A program made the position numbers and the translations under genes. DNA of 64,000 nucleotides from Ohtaekwangia sp966211525 (GTDB lineage Bacteria > Bacteroidota > Bacteroidia > Cytophagales > Cyclobacteriaceae): assembly GCA_966211525.1 (NCBI GenBank), contig CBIHOZ010000008.1, positions 17,990 to 81,989 on the forward strand, in the 5' to 3' direction. The notes below the pieces were generated by a model. It made no database searches. It worked only from the letters and a program-made list of their open reading frames with translations, and was not told the DNA's origin. Below are positions 1 to 9,700 of this stretch, one piece after another (position 1 is the stretch's first letter; every line of letters begins with the position of its first letter).

Positions 1-736
1 CCATCGCTCCATTCACGCCCACGTTCTGCGCGCTGATCCACTTCGCTTCATCGCTTACGAGGAAGAGTACAACATTGGCAATGTCTTGTGGATCGCCGAT
101 GCGATTGAATGCAGAGAGTGATGCAAGTCTGCTGATGGTCTCTTCTGATTTTCCGTTGGTGAACAACTCGGTGTTGGTTGGACCTGGAGATATAGAGTTT
201 ACATTGATACCACGTTTACCTACCTCTTTGGCAAATACGCGCGTGAGTTGCTCAACCGCTGCTTTGGTGGCTACATACGTTGCGTATCCGGGTAACATGA
301 TGCGATTAACCGATGTTGAAAAATTAACGATGCTTCCTTTATCAGCAAGGTGTGTGGCGGCTTCGCGCAAGGCGTTGAATACACCTTTCACGTTGGTATT
401 AAATTGCTTGTCAAATTCCTCATCGGTTGTATCAACAATCGGTTTGGTGATCATCACACCAGCATTGTTTACCAGTATATCTACGCGACCAAATTGTGCT
501 ATAGTTCGTGTAAAGAGATTCTTTACATCACTGGCTTTACTTACATCGCCTTGTATAGCTATAGCAGTGCCACCACCGGAAGTTATATCCTGTACTACCT
601 GCTCGGCAGCATCTTTACTGCCGGCATAATTCACGACAACAGTAGCACCGGCTCCGGCCAGCGTTTTCGCTACGGAAGCTCCTATACCTTTGGAAGCTCC
701 GGTTACAATGGCGATCTTATTCTTTAACGTACTCAT
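1..736 (-). CDS. SDR-family oxidoreductase, C-terminal end cut by window edge
   Basis: A classical short-chain dehydrogenase/reductase, cytoplasmic and NAD(P)-dependent, substrate unknown. Reading the minus strand from ATG at 736 gives about 245 codons before the window edge. The cofactor motif TGASKGIG lies at residues 12-19, the NNAG motif near 89-92, and the catalytic YVATK (Y and K about 154 and 158) follows a Ser-containing strand. The usual length is about 245-250 residues, so only a few C-terminal residues are missing. A second SDR and an AraC regulator lie upstream on the same strand. The 122-bp gap before the start holds the shared promoter block at 780-835, so this gene probably has its own promoter. 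The family is certain; the substrate cannot be read from sequence. Confidence 0.92.
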   Translation of the reverse strand, partial: MSTLKNKIAIVTGASKGIGASVAKTLAGAGATVVVNYAGSKDAAEQVVQDITSGGGTAIAIQGDVSKASDVKNLFTRTIAQFGRVDILVNNAGVMITKPIVDTTDEEFDKQFNTNVKGVFNALREAATHLADKGSIVNFSTSVNRIMLPGYATYVATKAAVEQLTRVFAKEVGKRGINVNSISPGPTNTELFTNGKSEETISRLASLSAFNRIGDPQDIANVVLFLVSDEAKWISAQNVGVNGAM

Positions 737-779
737 GTTCTTTGTTGTTTTTAGTTAGCATATAAACGTATTGTTGAGT

Positions 780-835
780 CAAAGGTCAGGGATTTGCGCG
801 ATCTGTCAGGTACAGAATTTACAGCATTACCTATA
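780..835 (-). promoter_or_regulatory. Promoter/operator block in front of the first SDR gene
   Basis: On the plus strand this reads CAAAGGTCA (780-788), 21 bp, GTACAGA (810-816), 2 bp, TTACAG (819-824), 6 bp, CTATA (831-835). The same four words with identical spacing occur at 1641-1696 before the neighbouring SDR, while the intervening bases differ. In transcription direction the order is TATAG, CTGTAA, TCTGTAC, then TGACCTTTG. The last word resembles the Bacteroidota -7 box TAnnTTTG. CTGTAA/TCTGTAC look like half sites for an activator, plausibly the AraC protein encoded at 1718-2674. The box ends 43 bp before the start codon. Confidence 0.65.
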
Positions 836-858
836 TAAATCACAGATCACCCGAAGTC

Positions 859-1611
859 TTAATAAATTGATCCACCGTTTACCAACAGGTGTTGTCCGGA
901 AACAAATCCTGATAAATCACTGGCAAAGAATTCAGCAACATCGGCAACGTCTTGCACGGAAGTAAGGCGGCCCATAGGGGAACCGTTGAGCAGCTCCTTA
1001 TAAAACGGATCTTCTTTCGGCATCTCTACAAACACCCCGGTATTTTCCACCGGTCCGGGTATGATTGAGTTGACCGTTACCTTACGATGTCCTATTTCTT
1101 TCGCGAGTATTTCCACCAGGTATTTCGGTGTTGTTTTACTACCTCCGTAAACAGCCATGCCAGGTACCGGTGATGTAGTGGTACTTGAAGATATATAGAT
1201 GATTCGGCCGCCATCGGCAATATCGCGTGCTGCTTGTTGCAAGGTAAGGTATGCGCCCTTTACATTGATGCTGAAGACACGATCGAACTGCTCTTCGGTA
1301 AACTCCGTTACCGGCACCTGGATCAGCTCTATACCGGCATTGGCTACTACAATATCAATTTTACCGAAAGCTTTTTTCGTCTCTTCGAAAAGATACTTTA
1401 CTTCTTCTGCTTTGGTAACGTCAGCCTTTACAGCGATAACATGAGATTTCATGGCTGTAATATTCTTCACCACTTCTTCTGCGGATGCATGATCGCGTGA
1501 GTAGTTGATAACAATGTTAGCACCCAGTGCTGCATAACGTTCGGCTATTGCTTTTCCTAAACCACGGGCTGAGCCGGTGATGATGGCGGTTTTGTTTTTT
1601 AATGCATTCAT
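859..1611 (-). CDS. SDR-family oxidoreductase
   Basis: A second classical SDR of 250 residues. The ATG at 1611 is preferred over upstream in-frame starts because it puts the TGSARGLG cofactor motif at residues 12-19, as in its neighbour. A start at 1662 would add 17 atypical residues and run into the promoter block at 1641-1696. The NAG motif and catalytic YGGSK are present, as is the C-terminal LVNGG typical of the family. It lies between the AraC gene and the first SDR on the same strand. The shared upstream element suggests co-regulation with the first SDR rather than simple read-through. Substrate unknown. Confidence 0.93.
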   Translation of the reverse strand: MNALKNKTAIITGSARGLGKAIAERYAALGANIVINYSRDHASAEEVVKNITAMKSHVIAVKADVTKAEEVKYLFEETKKAFGKIDIVVANAGIELIQVPVTEFTEEQFDRVFSINVKGAYLTLQQAARDIADGGRIIYISSSTTTSPVPGMAVYGGSKTTPKYLVEILAKEIGHRKVTVNSIIPGPVENTGVFVEMPKEDPFYKELLNGSPMGRLTSVQDVADVAEFFASDLSGFVSGQHLLVNGGSIY

Positions 1612-1640
1612 GTTGATGGCTTTTGTTTTGTTTGACGAAA

Positions 1641-1696
1641 CAAAGGTCATACAACCACCCACCTCAAAAAGTACAGATATTACAGGACTTCCTATA
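1641..1696 (-). promoter_or_regulatory. Promoter/operator block in front of the second SDR gene
   Basis: Plus-strand words are CAAAGGTCA (1641-1649), 21 bp, GTACAGA (1671-1677), 2 bp, TTACAG (1680-1685), 6 bp, CTATA (1692-1696). Word content and spacing match the element at 780-835, with unrelated spacers, so the words appear to be under selection. The box ends 29 bp before the SDR start codon at 1611. The upstream edge lies 21 bp from the end of the araC-like gene. Confidence 0.65.
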
Positions 1697-1717
1697 AAAT
1701 TGAAAGCCTATACTGCA

Positions 1718-2674
1718 TCAGAGTGTTTTACGGAAAGCGTTCGGTGTAACGCTTGTATACTTCTTGAAGTAATTGCTGAAATGATTCGCTTCACTAAAGC
1801 CCAACTGGAAGGCTACCTGTTTTATGGATATAGACGAGTTCTTTAATAATGACTTCGCCTCTGCTATAGTCTTGTCGGCAATCCACGCGCTGATCGTTTT
1901 ACCTGTTTTTGTTTTGATAACATTGCTGAGGTAGTTCGGATGGAGGTTTTGCAGCCTTGCATAGTCTTGCACCTGGAAAACGTTTTGTACTTTTCCCTCT
2001 GACAGATCACGATAATGTTTTTCAAGATTTTCCTTGAATGCTTTTACAATCTGCGAACTTCGGTTCCCTTCATATATAGGATTGTAGTCGGACCAGAAGT
2101 ACTCTTTGATCTTCAGCAACAACACCACAAATAAGTTACCGATGATACGTTTTTTAAACGGTGATGTTCCCTTATATTCATGGAGTATCTGCAGGTATAA
2201 TTTCTCAAATTCAGCAAATGCTTCAGCATCAAGTGTACGCGGCCGAACTGTTTCTGCCAGCAGAAAAGGAAATTCTTCAAAGATCTCCGGATGGACATTC
2301 TCTTTTAAAAATGATTCACTGAACGTGATCAGGTATAGCTCCTGTACGCGGAACCACTCGAAAGCTTTCAGGTTCCCGGGGTTTGTAAAGTAAATCGTGC
2401 CGGGGACTGTCTCAAACGTAAGGTCGTCTGTTATATACTTCCCGTTAGCATCTTTCACAAAGACAAATGAAAAATAGCTCGGCCGATATACAGATGATTT
2501 GAAAGGCGCCTGACGGTGGATCTCTGCGAGATTGTTAATCGTAAAATCAAACGACTGATCAATGGAGTCAACAGGAAGTCCTAAATTTTTATAGGTCTCG
2601 TAAAGACTGGGATACGTTTCAAAGGGAGTATTATCCGGCATGGTACCAAGTAAACTTACTTCATGTAAATTCAC
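1718..2674 (-). CDS. AraC-family transcriptional regulator
   Basis: A 318-residue regulator with an N-terminal sensing domain (about 1-200, AraC_binding-like cupin region) and a C-terminal double helix-turn-helix (about 215-315). The C-terminal half holds the typical IKQVAFQLGFSEANHFSNYF pattern of the second HTH, followed by TPNAFRK. Its distance to the following SDR start is 106 bp, and that gap holds a repeated operator-like block also found before the next SDR. It is therefore probably the local activator of both SDR genes. The effector is unknown. Confidence 0.93.
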   Translation of the reverse strand: MNLHEVSLLGTMPDNTPFETYPSLYETYKNLGLPVDSIDQSFDFTINNLAEIHRQAPFKSSVYRPSYFSFVFVKDANGKYITDDLTFETVPGTIYFTNPGNLKAFEWFRVQELYLITFSESFLKENVHPEIFEEFPFLLAETVRPRTLDAEAFAEFEKLYLQILHEYKGTSPFKKRIIGNLFVVLLLKIKEYFWSDYNPIYEGNRSSQIVKAFKENLEKHYRDLSEGKVQNVFQVQDYARLQNLHPNYLSNVIKTKTGKTISAWIADKTIAEAKSLLKNSSISIKQVAFQLGFSEANHFSNYFKKYTSVTPNAFRKTL

Positions 2675-2727
2675 AAGGTAAATTTAGTGAATGTATTGTT
2701 AATCGGACAAATGAGATTTCTATAGAA

Positions 2728-2760
2728 ACTATATCCCTGATTGGCTATCAGGGATATAGT
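2728..2760 (-). terminator. Strong hairpin ending the mannan-type PUL operon
   Basis: Arms ACTATATCCCTGA and TCAGGGATATAGT form a perfect 13-bp stem with a 7-nt loop. It starts 8 bp beyond the stop of the GH71/99-like gene on the minus strand and is followed there by a T-rich stretch. It separates the PUL from the araC-like gene. Confidence 0.8.
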
Positions 2761-2767
2761 ATACATC

Positions 2768-4084
2768 TCACCGCACAGGTTTGGCAGCACCAAAGCCACT
2801 TTCTCCGTGAAACCAGCGCGTACCTTGCCCGGTAAGCCACAGATAATAATCCGAGTCCAGGTCAGATTCAATGCCTACAAATTTACCTTCGCCATTCAAC
2901 GGAAGATTGCCTTCGCGGGCACATTTAAATATAGCGGTACCTTCATCAATCTCATCAAACATGCATACATAAAGCGATTGCGCTCCGGCCAGCTTTGCAC
3001 CGGCTATCTGCTTCCAGAGAAAATTTCCTTTGTCGCGCGGAATTGAATTATACAGACTATAATCTTTCTTCAGGTTGCCCCAGCTAAAACCCGGGAAAAC
3101 TCCGGGAACATAGTCCACGTTGTTCTGCTTGCACCACGCTATATCTCCCGCCAGCGATGGTCCTGCTATACCGGCATAGCTGTCGGTGTTGTAGCGGCCT
3201 ACCGCCCACGGCATGATAATATCACACGACTTGATGACCGTATGCAGCAACGATGAATTCTCTGTATCATTATTGAGTGTGCGCCAGTAATACGGCACCC
3301 CCAGCAATACAGAAATCTTCTTCTCCGGCCCTTTCAGTTTATTGATAAGCTGTTGTGCATCAGCAATGGTATATTTACGGTTATCGTTAAAACCAACGCC
3401 CCAGATTGCGAGCAACGGTTTTCCATTATGACGAACATACGTTGGATGCTTTGTATTGTCGAACAACGAAAAGAGTGTTTGTAATTCATTCCAGTCCTGC
3501 TCCACGTAGGCAACATCTTCACTGGAGCAACCACTCAGGTCGTACATGATGGATATAGCCCGCCCATATTTTTTAGCCGCCCGGAGGGCGTTCTCCAATA
3601 CTTTATTAAAATGACGTTTGCCCTGCGGGTTGGTGTTCTTTACTTCCATTACAAAGCGCTGCATAAAAACACCGTCAATGTTATAGTCTTTCATCCATTT
3701 AAAATGAAGGTCAACCGATTCTTCATCATATGGACTGTACAGATATGCAGATGTACCATCACTATAGTTGAAAGGTGATTCATACTTCTTCGTATACTCG
3801 GTTATATCGGGCCAGAAATCTACAGCTGTACATCCCGGCTGGAATCCGCAGTTGTGACGGTAGTGATACCATCCTCTTCCTGAATCGTCACCTTCTGCTG
3901 CAAACCATCCCTGGTAGCCTGCCATTACCAGGTTGGTATAGGATGTATAGAGACAACCGGTTTCATCGTAGACTTTCTCTTCTACAGTTTCTTTCTCCTG
4001 GTCTGTATCTTCCCGGGCCTTGTCATCACACGAGAAACACATCGAGAAAAATATACTTACCACGAACAAGATCTTTATTTTCAT
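2768..4084 (-). CDS. Lipoprotein, glycoside hydrolase family 71/99-like
   Basis: A 438-residue surface or periplasmic lipoprotein. The start at 4084 gives a clean signal peptide with a lipobox ending at Cys19 (FSC), followed by an acidic DDK stretch. The N-terminal catalytic-domain pattern MAGYQGWF, then GRGWYHY, DGVFMQRF and an IMYDLSG strand match the GH71/99-like group of Bacteroidota. Relatives include endo-alpha-mannan-degrading GH99 enzymes, but the subgroup is broad and the linkage cannot be read. It is the last gene after SusC, SusD and DUF3823 on the minus strand, 90 bp beyond DUF3823. With a GH92 exo-mannosidase in the same locus, an endo-acting role on alpha-mannan is the most economical guess. 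Confidence 0.82.
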   Translation of the reverse strand: MKIKILFVVSIFFSMCFSCDDKAREDTDQEKETVEEKVYDETGCLYTSYTNLVMAGYQGWFAAEGDDSGRGWYHYRHNCGFQPGCTAVDFWPDITEYTKKYESPFNYSDGTSAYLYSPYDEESVDLHFKWMKDYNIDGVFMQRFVMEVKNTNPQGKRHFNKVLENALRAAKKYGRAISIMYDLSGCSSEDVAYVEQDWNELQTLFSLFDNTKHPTYVRHNGKPLLAIWGVGFNDNRKYTIADAQQLINKLKGPEKKISVLLGVPYYWRTLNNDTENSSLLHTVIKSCDIIMPWAVGRYNTDSYAGIAGPSLAGDIAWCKQNNVDYVPGVFPGFSWGNLKKDYSLYNSIPRDKGNFLWKQIAGAKLAGAQSLYVCMFDEIDEGTAIFKCAREGNLPLNGEGKFVGIESDLDSDYYLWLTGQGTRWFHGESGFGAAKPVR

Positions 4085-4113
4085 AATGCTATTGTTTTTG
4101 AATTGAACAAAAG

Positions 4114-4152
4114 AGTACATCCTCCTCTCCTATAGAAGAAGAGAGATGTACT
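4114..4152 (-). repeat. Inverted repeat in the DUF3823-GH intergenic gap
   Basis: Arms AGTACATC (4114-4121) and GATGTACT (4145-4152) enclose purine/pyrimidine-rich segments that can extend the stem imperfectly. It lies inside a 90-bp gap within the PUL operon, between DUF3823 and the glycosidase gene. It could be a weak terminator or an mRNA-stability hairpin that lowers downstream expression. Confidence 0.5.
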
Positions 4153-4174
4153 TATTAATTTCAGAAGCGCTATA

Positions 4175-4867
4175 TCAAAGCGGAATCTTTACCACAGCCG
4201 CATAATTGGCTTTGGCTTCACCAATATCGATGAGTGCACCAATGCGAAAGAAATAATCGCGACCCGATATCAGCAACGTGCTGTTGGAAGGTATATCTAT
4301 TTCCAATGTATATACCTGGTTGGGATCTGCCACAGCATTGATGTTGTTCTCCGCAGCCAGTAACCGGAACGGTTCTCCCACCGTGGGGTCATAGTGCGCG
4401 TAGAGACCAATTTTGCGTACGTTGTTCACCACGTTTTGCTGTAGCCTGAACGTTGCAACGATCTTGTCGCCATTGCGAACTACATTTGCATCAAGTACGC
4501 GGATATAGGGCAGCACCCGAAAGTCGAGTGTGGTGTTACCTTTTATTTCTATATCCTGCGGCGCGACCGCCACAAAGTTTCCCCGCACGGGTTGTACGGT
4601 ATAGGTATTGGAAAACAACTGCGTGTGTGCATACGTACCATCATTCTTCACCCGCAGGTGATACTGCGGTGTGGCCTGATCGTAACCATGTTCCAGCATA
4701 TCGATTGTTGTTCCGCGAATGATATCCTGTGCAACAAGCTCATCGGTATCTACATCATAAAAATTTCCGGACAAGGCCGCATTCGGGCCCGGGTAATTGT
4801 CTACTTCACAAGCGCTGAGTATACCGGCTATAGCCGTTACCAGCATCCATATCTTTATAGTCTTCAT
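4175..4867 (-). CDS. DUF3823-type SusE-position lipoprotein
   Basis: A 230-residue lipoprotein. The signal peptide ends in the lipobox LSAC, followed by EVDNYPGPNA. The start of the mature part (DNYPGPNAALSG), the repeated beta-strand pattern and the length fit the DUF3823 family. That family occupies the place of SusE/SusF behind SusD and is thought to bind glycan at the cell surface. It follows SusD by 12 bp on the minus strand, so it is co-transcribed and probably part of the SusCD surface complex. No enzymatic motif is visible. Confidence 0.85.
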   Translation of the reverse strand: MKTIKIWMLVTAIAGILSACEVDNYPGPNAALSGNFYDVDTDELVAQDIIRGTTIDMLEHGYDQATPQYHLRVKNDGTYAHTQLFSNTYTVQPVRGNFVAVAPQDIEIKGNTTLDFRVLPYIRVLDANVVRNGDKIVATFRLQQNVVNNVRKIGLYAHYDPTVGEPFRLLAAENNINAVADPNQVYTLEIDIPSNSTLLISGRDYFFRIGALIDIGEAKANYAAVVKIPL

Positions 4868-4879
4868 ATAAAAATCAGT

Positions 4880-6787
4880 TTAGTATTGAGGGTTCTGAAC
4901 AACACCATTGGAGCCAACATCCGGTATAGGACGATAATAGAATTTATACTCGAATGTGCGCGGATCAAGATTCGGAACAAAGGCCCGAACGAATATATAC
5001 TTTGGAGGACTTACGCGAAGATCAAGCAGCGGCAGCAGCGAATGCAGTCGCGTATTGTTGAAGACCAAATGGTAATCTCTTCTGCGGACCAGGTCCCAAT
5101 AGCGTTTATTCTCAAAGGCCAGTTCAATTCTGCGTTCACGCAAAACATTGTCCACCGTAAGCGGAATGTCTTGTGTATGTCCAGCGCGTTTCCGAATATC
5201 ATTTATAGCTTTGGCTGCAATTGTCTCATCGCCGAGGTCGCTTTCAACAACGGCTTCGGCATAGTTGAGCAATACTTCCGCATAGCGCATGTCTACAAAA
5301 TCATTGGTAGCGAGGTTCCAGCCATTAGGCGTAGCAACGCGCTGATCAAGAAATTTTTTGAAGCTGAAACCGGTGCGTGTATTATTTCCACCCGCGGGAT
5401 CAAAGCCGGAATACTGTGTTGCATTCTCGGCACCATACGAGTAATATGTAGTACCGTTCACACTGATCTGATCTTTACTGCGAATCACCGCCTCACCATT
5501 CGGCTTTACATAACCAGCCTGTATAATGATATTCTTTTCCTTCCACGTAGTTGATGGCAACACTGCCGTGCCCCACAAGCGTGCATCTTTACCGTTGAAT
5601 ATTTCGGTTGGCGTATCGAAGTGAAGGTAGTCTTCTGCCGGATCAAAACCATTGTAGTTGGTAATGATACCATCTTCTGTTGTCACGATCGGTGCACTTT
5701 CACCCGGGCTATCGTAGCTTTCATACAGGTCTACAAGATCGAGTGTCGGATTCATACGACCGGGATGCGGCCATCCGTTTGCGGTTTGTGCCGGACTAAA
5801 CCAGATCGCATAATTATGACCGAGTTTATTACCCGGCATGGTATAGCCTTTGATAAATATAGCTTCGGTTGCAGCAACGTTCGGATCTTCAAATAACTGG
5901 CGATAATTTTCGGCCGCTTCCTGCGGTGATGCCGGTGCCGGTTTATAGAGTGAATATATACCTGAATTCATAACAGCCGCGCTGGCATCGATACATTGCT
6001 GATAGTAACCATTCGCAAGACTTGCATCGAGTCCTACCAGTTTCTGATCAACCGCTGTACCTGACAACGGTGCTTTGTTTCCAAACTTCGCGATGGATGC
6101 TGCATGCAAGGCTGCCCGTGACTTTAACGCATAGGCTGCCCACTTGGTAGCCCTGCGTTCGCCACCACTCCAGGCTGATGGTAAACTTGCAATCGCTACA
6201 TCACATTCGGACAGTATAAAATTCCACGTTTGCTCTTCGGTGCTACGCGGTACTTTCAGTGCATCTGCATCGCCACTATATTCCTGCGTTTGTAAAATGA
6301 GACACACGCCCCCGTATAGTTTGGCCAATTCAAAGTAAGTATACGCTCGCAGAAACGCTGCTTCTCCGCGAATGCGATCTTTCTCTTCTTGCAACACACT
6401 TAGAGTAGGAATGGCGTCAATGAGTATATTTACATCGCGGATCAGTTTATAGCTTTCACTCCACCAGCGAAAATCTTCGTTGCGCATAAAGTCACCGAAC
6501 TCCGAGTGAACGGCTTCATCCGTTAACAATGCCGGAGCAAAGCCGCCATTGTTAGGAATACCCCGACCGCTGTTATCGTCATTGGACAACGGACCGGTTC
6601 TGAAGTAACCAAAGTCTTCAATCGGCAATTGACCATACAGGTTTGCCATATATACTTTCACACCGGCAGGGTCACCAAACAATTGGTCTGCACTTAATTT
6701 ATCCAGCGGCTGCTTATCGAGTATATCATCGCAGTTGCTGAATGTGCATGCCATGATTACGAGCAAGAATGCTTTTATAGTCTTCAT
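4880..6787 (-). CDS. SusD/RagB-family nutrient-binding lipoprotein
   Basis: A 635-residue surface glycan-binding lipoprotein. The signal peptide ends with the lipobox FSNC at about Cys19, followed by DDILDKQPLDK, a classic SusD start. The TPR-rich N-terminal half includes RGEAAFLRAYTYFELAKLYG. The C-terminal half has ALNYAE-like VLLNYAEAV, then NDIRKRAG and ERRIELAFENKRYWDLVRR, all diagnostic. It lies 12 bp after the SusC gene and 12 bp before DUF3823, in one operon. It captures oligosaccharide and lids the SusC transporter. Confidence 0.97.
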   Translation of the reverse strand: MKTIKAFLLVIMACTFSNCDDILDKQPLDKLSADQLFGDPAGVKVYMANLYGQLPIEDFGYFRTGPLSNDDNSGRGIPNNGGFAPALLTDEAVHSEFGDFMRNEDFRWWSESYKLIRDVNILIDAIPTLSVLQEEKDRIRGEAAFLRAYTYFELAKLYGGVCLILQTQEYSGDADALKVPRSTEEQTWNFILSECDVAIASLPSAWSGGERRATKWAAYALKSRAALHAASIAKFGNKAPLSGTAVDQKLVGLDASLANGYYQQCIDASAAVMNSGIYSLYKPAPASPQEAAENYRQLFEDPNVAATEAIFIKGYTMPGNKLGHNYAIWFSPAQTANGWPHPGRMNPTLDLVDLYESYDSPGESAPIVTTEDGIITNYNGFDPAEDYLHFDTPTEIFNGKDARLWGTAVLPSTTWKEKNIIIQAGYVKPNGEAVIRSKDQISVNGTTYYSYGAENATQYSGFDPAGGNNTRTGFSFKKFLDQRVATPNGWNLATNDFVDMRYAEVLLNYAEAVVESDLGDETIAAKAINDIRKRAGHTQDIPLTVDNVLRERRIELAFENKRYWDLVRRRDYHLVFNNTRLHSLLPLLDLRVSPPKYIFVRAFVPNLDPRTFEYKFYYRPIPDVGSNGVVQNPQY

Positions 6788-6799
6788 AGAAATTTACCT

Positions 6800-9700
6800 T
6801 TAGAATGTGAGGTTAACACCAAAGTTGTAGCTGCGGGTAAGCGGATACGTAAAACCTGCACTATATATACCTTCTAGCTTTTCAGGATCAAACGGTTTTA
6901 CGAAGTCATCGGCTATCGTAAACAGGTTGTATGCGTTGGCATAGATACGAAGCCTGTTAAGACCGATCTTCTGTATCAACGCAGGATTCACGGTATAGCC
7001 CAGCTCTACGCTTTTTAATCGTACATACGAAGCATTCTTCCGCCACACCGAACTCTCGGCATACATCGCTCCTACGTCATTGTTAAAACGTGTAGCAGGC
7101 CATTTGCCCGGCACCCATTCACTGTCGGCATCGTAAGGATCGGCTTTATGCCAGGCATCGGCAAAGTACGCAGGTGTGTTGCCGCGAAAAGCAAATACTT
7201 CAGCATATACTTCATAAAAGCGAACGGTATATCCGGCCGATCCCTGGAAGAGTATATTTACATCGAAGTTCTTCCAGCCGCCCGTCAGCGTCATACCATA
7301 TTGCATGCGTGGGTTTGATTTCGGATCACCGGAGTTATCATTACGGTTAATGGCGCTGGTTCCGGTATATAATGGCAACAGGTCACCATCATCGATAATA
7401 CCATCACCATTTATATCTTTATAGCGGAAGTCACCCGGTAACTCGCGGGAATTTCCGAAGTCTCCGTTCTGAATAGGCGCGTTGTTGATTTCGTCCTGGT
7501 TCTGAAACTGTCCTTCATAAGTTTGCGACCATACAATGTCGTTCCAGCGGTTAGCCTGTCCGTTGCGCCAGCGATCGTAGCTGCTGGTAAACGGGCCGCG
7601 TTCTACATACAGGTTCATCGTACGGCCGTAGTTGAAGTTAGCCGTTATGCCATAGCGGAAATCATTCATAGCGCCACGATAACCGATGGTAAAATCAAGA
7701 CCGCGTACCCGTTGTGAGTTCAGGTTCTCCTCGGGTAGTGCTCCGCCAAATGTATTCGGCAGCGTCAGGTTTCGCAGGGCCGGTATACCTTCCGTGTCGC
7801 GCTGGTACACATCGAACTCGAATGTAAACCGGTTGTCCCACAAACCTATATTTATACCTATATCGGATACTTTCGAGCGTGTCCACGTAAGGTTCGGGTT
7901 TACGATGGATGGTGATGAAGCACCCGTGGTATAGGTGCCATTCACGAATTCATACCCCGCTCCTCCTGAAACGGAAAAGCCCTGTACATATTGAAACGGA
8001 GCACCGGCATCAGCACCCACTATACCATAGGAACCACGCAACTTTAACTCGGATACAAACGGTAACGTATTCTTCATAAAGCTCTCTTCCGATATTCGCC
8101 AGCCGGCTGATACCACCGGGAAAAAATCCCAGCGGTTATCGGGATTATAGCGGTATGATCCATCCTGGCGGAAAGCAAATTCCAGCAGGTACTTATCCGC
8201 GTATGCGTAATTCAAACGGCCTATATAGGACAGGTTCGCGCGTTGCTCTTCTATACCACTCGTATTTTGATCGGCTATACCGGCAAAGTCAATCTGATCA
8301 GTTGTATAGAAAGAATATAGTCTGCGTAGATATGAATTACGACTGGATTGCTCTTGTCTCTCAAAAACAAACACAGCACCCAGCGCATGTTTATCGAGAA
8401 TGGTTGTGTTATAGTTTACCTGTCCCTGTAACGTAATACGATTATAGTCTACAAAACGGTTAGAGATATTCGCTGTACCGTTGCGCTGAATCGTTGCATC
8501 GTATGTTTCGGTTGCACTCGTATAGGTATATAGTTTATAACTCTTCGAAAGGTTTTTATTGAGATACGAGTTCGCATCATACGAAGCGAGTCCACGCAGC
8601 GAAAGTCCTTTCACAAACGGCACGGTATAGGTTAATGCAAATGATGATTGAATTTGTCGGTCTACATTTTCATTATAGCCGGTGAGATCGCGATCAGACA
8701 ACGCTAACGGATTTTGTCCGGAACTTACAATAGCGGGATATAGTGTGTTGTTATTGGCATAGGGAGATTCCGTAGGCAATGTCACACGGGTTCCTTTGAA
8801 TATATTGAAGAAGTTTTCACCGGGTTGTTCATTTTTATCGTAGCGTCCGGCTATGAAAAGTTCTCCGCGCAGGTTGTTGGCGAGGTCGGCCGTGATGTTC
8901 GAACGCAGGGTATATTTCTTATAGCCCATGTCGTTGCTGCGCAGTAAACCTTCTTCATTCAGATAACCAAACCCGATATAGTATTTCACTTTATCCGTAC
9001 CTCCGGATGCCGAGAGGTTATGCTGATATTGCATGGCCGAGTTCTTCATCGTAACATCGTACCAATCGGTGCCTTCATAACCGGGCGCTAGATCTATATA
9101 TTTCTGCAATTCATCCTGACTATAAAAAGGAGTACCGGATGCATGATTCTTATTGATCTCGGCATTGTTACGCATTACTGCCCACTGAGCAGCCGTTGCC
9201 ATTTCCGGTACATCGGTTGGCGTTTGCCATCCAACCACTCCGTTGTAATTGAATACAGTTTTACCGCTTTGTCCTTTTTTTGTCGTTACGATAATAACAC
9301 CGTTTGCTGCACGTATACCATATATAGCAGCCGAGGCGTCTTTCAACACGGATATACTTTCGATGTCTTCCGGGTTAAGCCGTTGAAACTCGCTGCCGCC
9401 ATCACGTGCTATACCATCGATCACAAACAATGGAGTACCGAAGCCTCGCACATTGATCATCGTGTTGAACTCTCCGGGTTGTCCGCTGTTCTGCCGGATC
9501 TGAAGGCCCGCAATCTTACCTTGTACTTTCTGCGCCAGACTGGAGTGCGTATTCGTCTGTATATCTTTGGAAGATATATTACTGATCGCACCGGTGAGAC
9601 TCTCACGTTTCTGCTCGCCATAGCCAACGACTACGACTTCACTTAACGTAGCGACATCGCTTGCCATCGAGACTGTGACGAAGTTCTGATTGTTCACGGC

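Noticed and set aside
4592..5554. Open frame of 320 codons on the plus strand inside DUF3823 and SusD genes
   Set aside because: It overlaps two confidently identified genes on the other strand and shows no family features.
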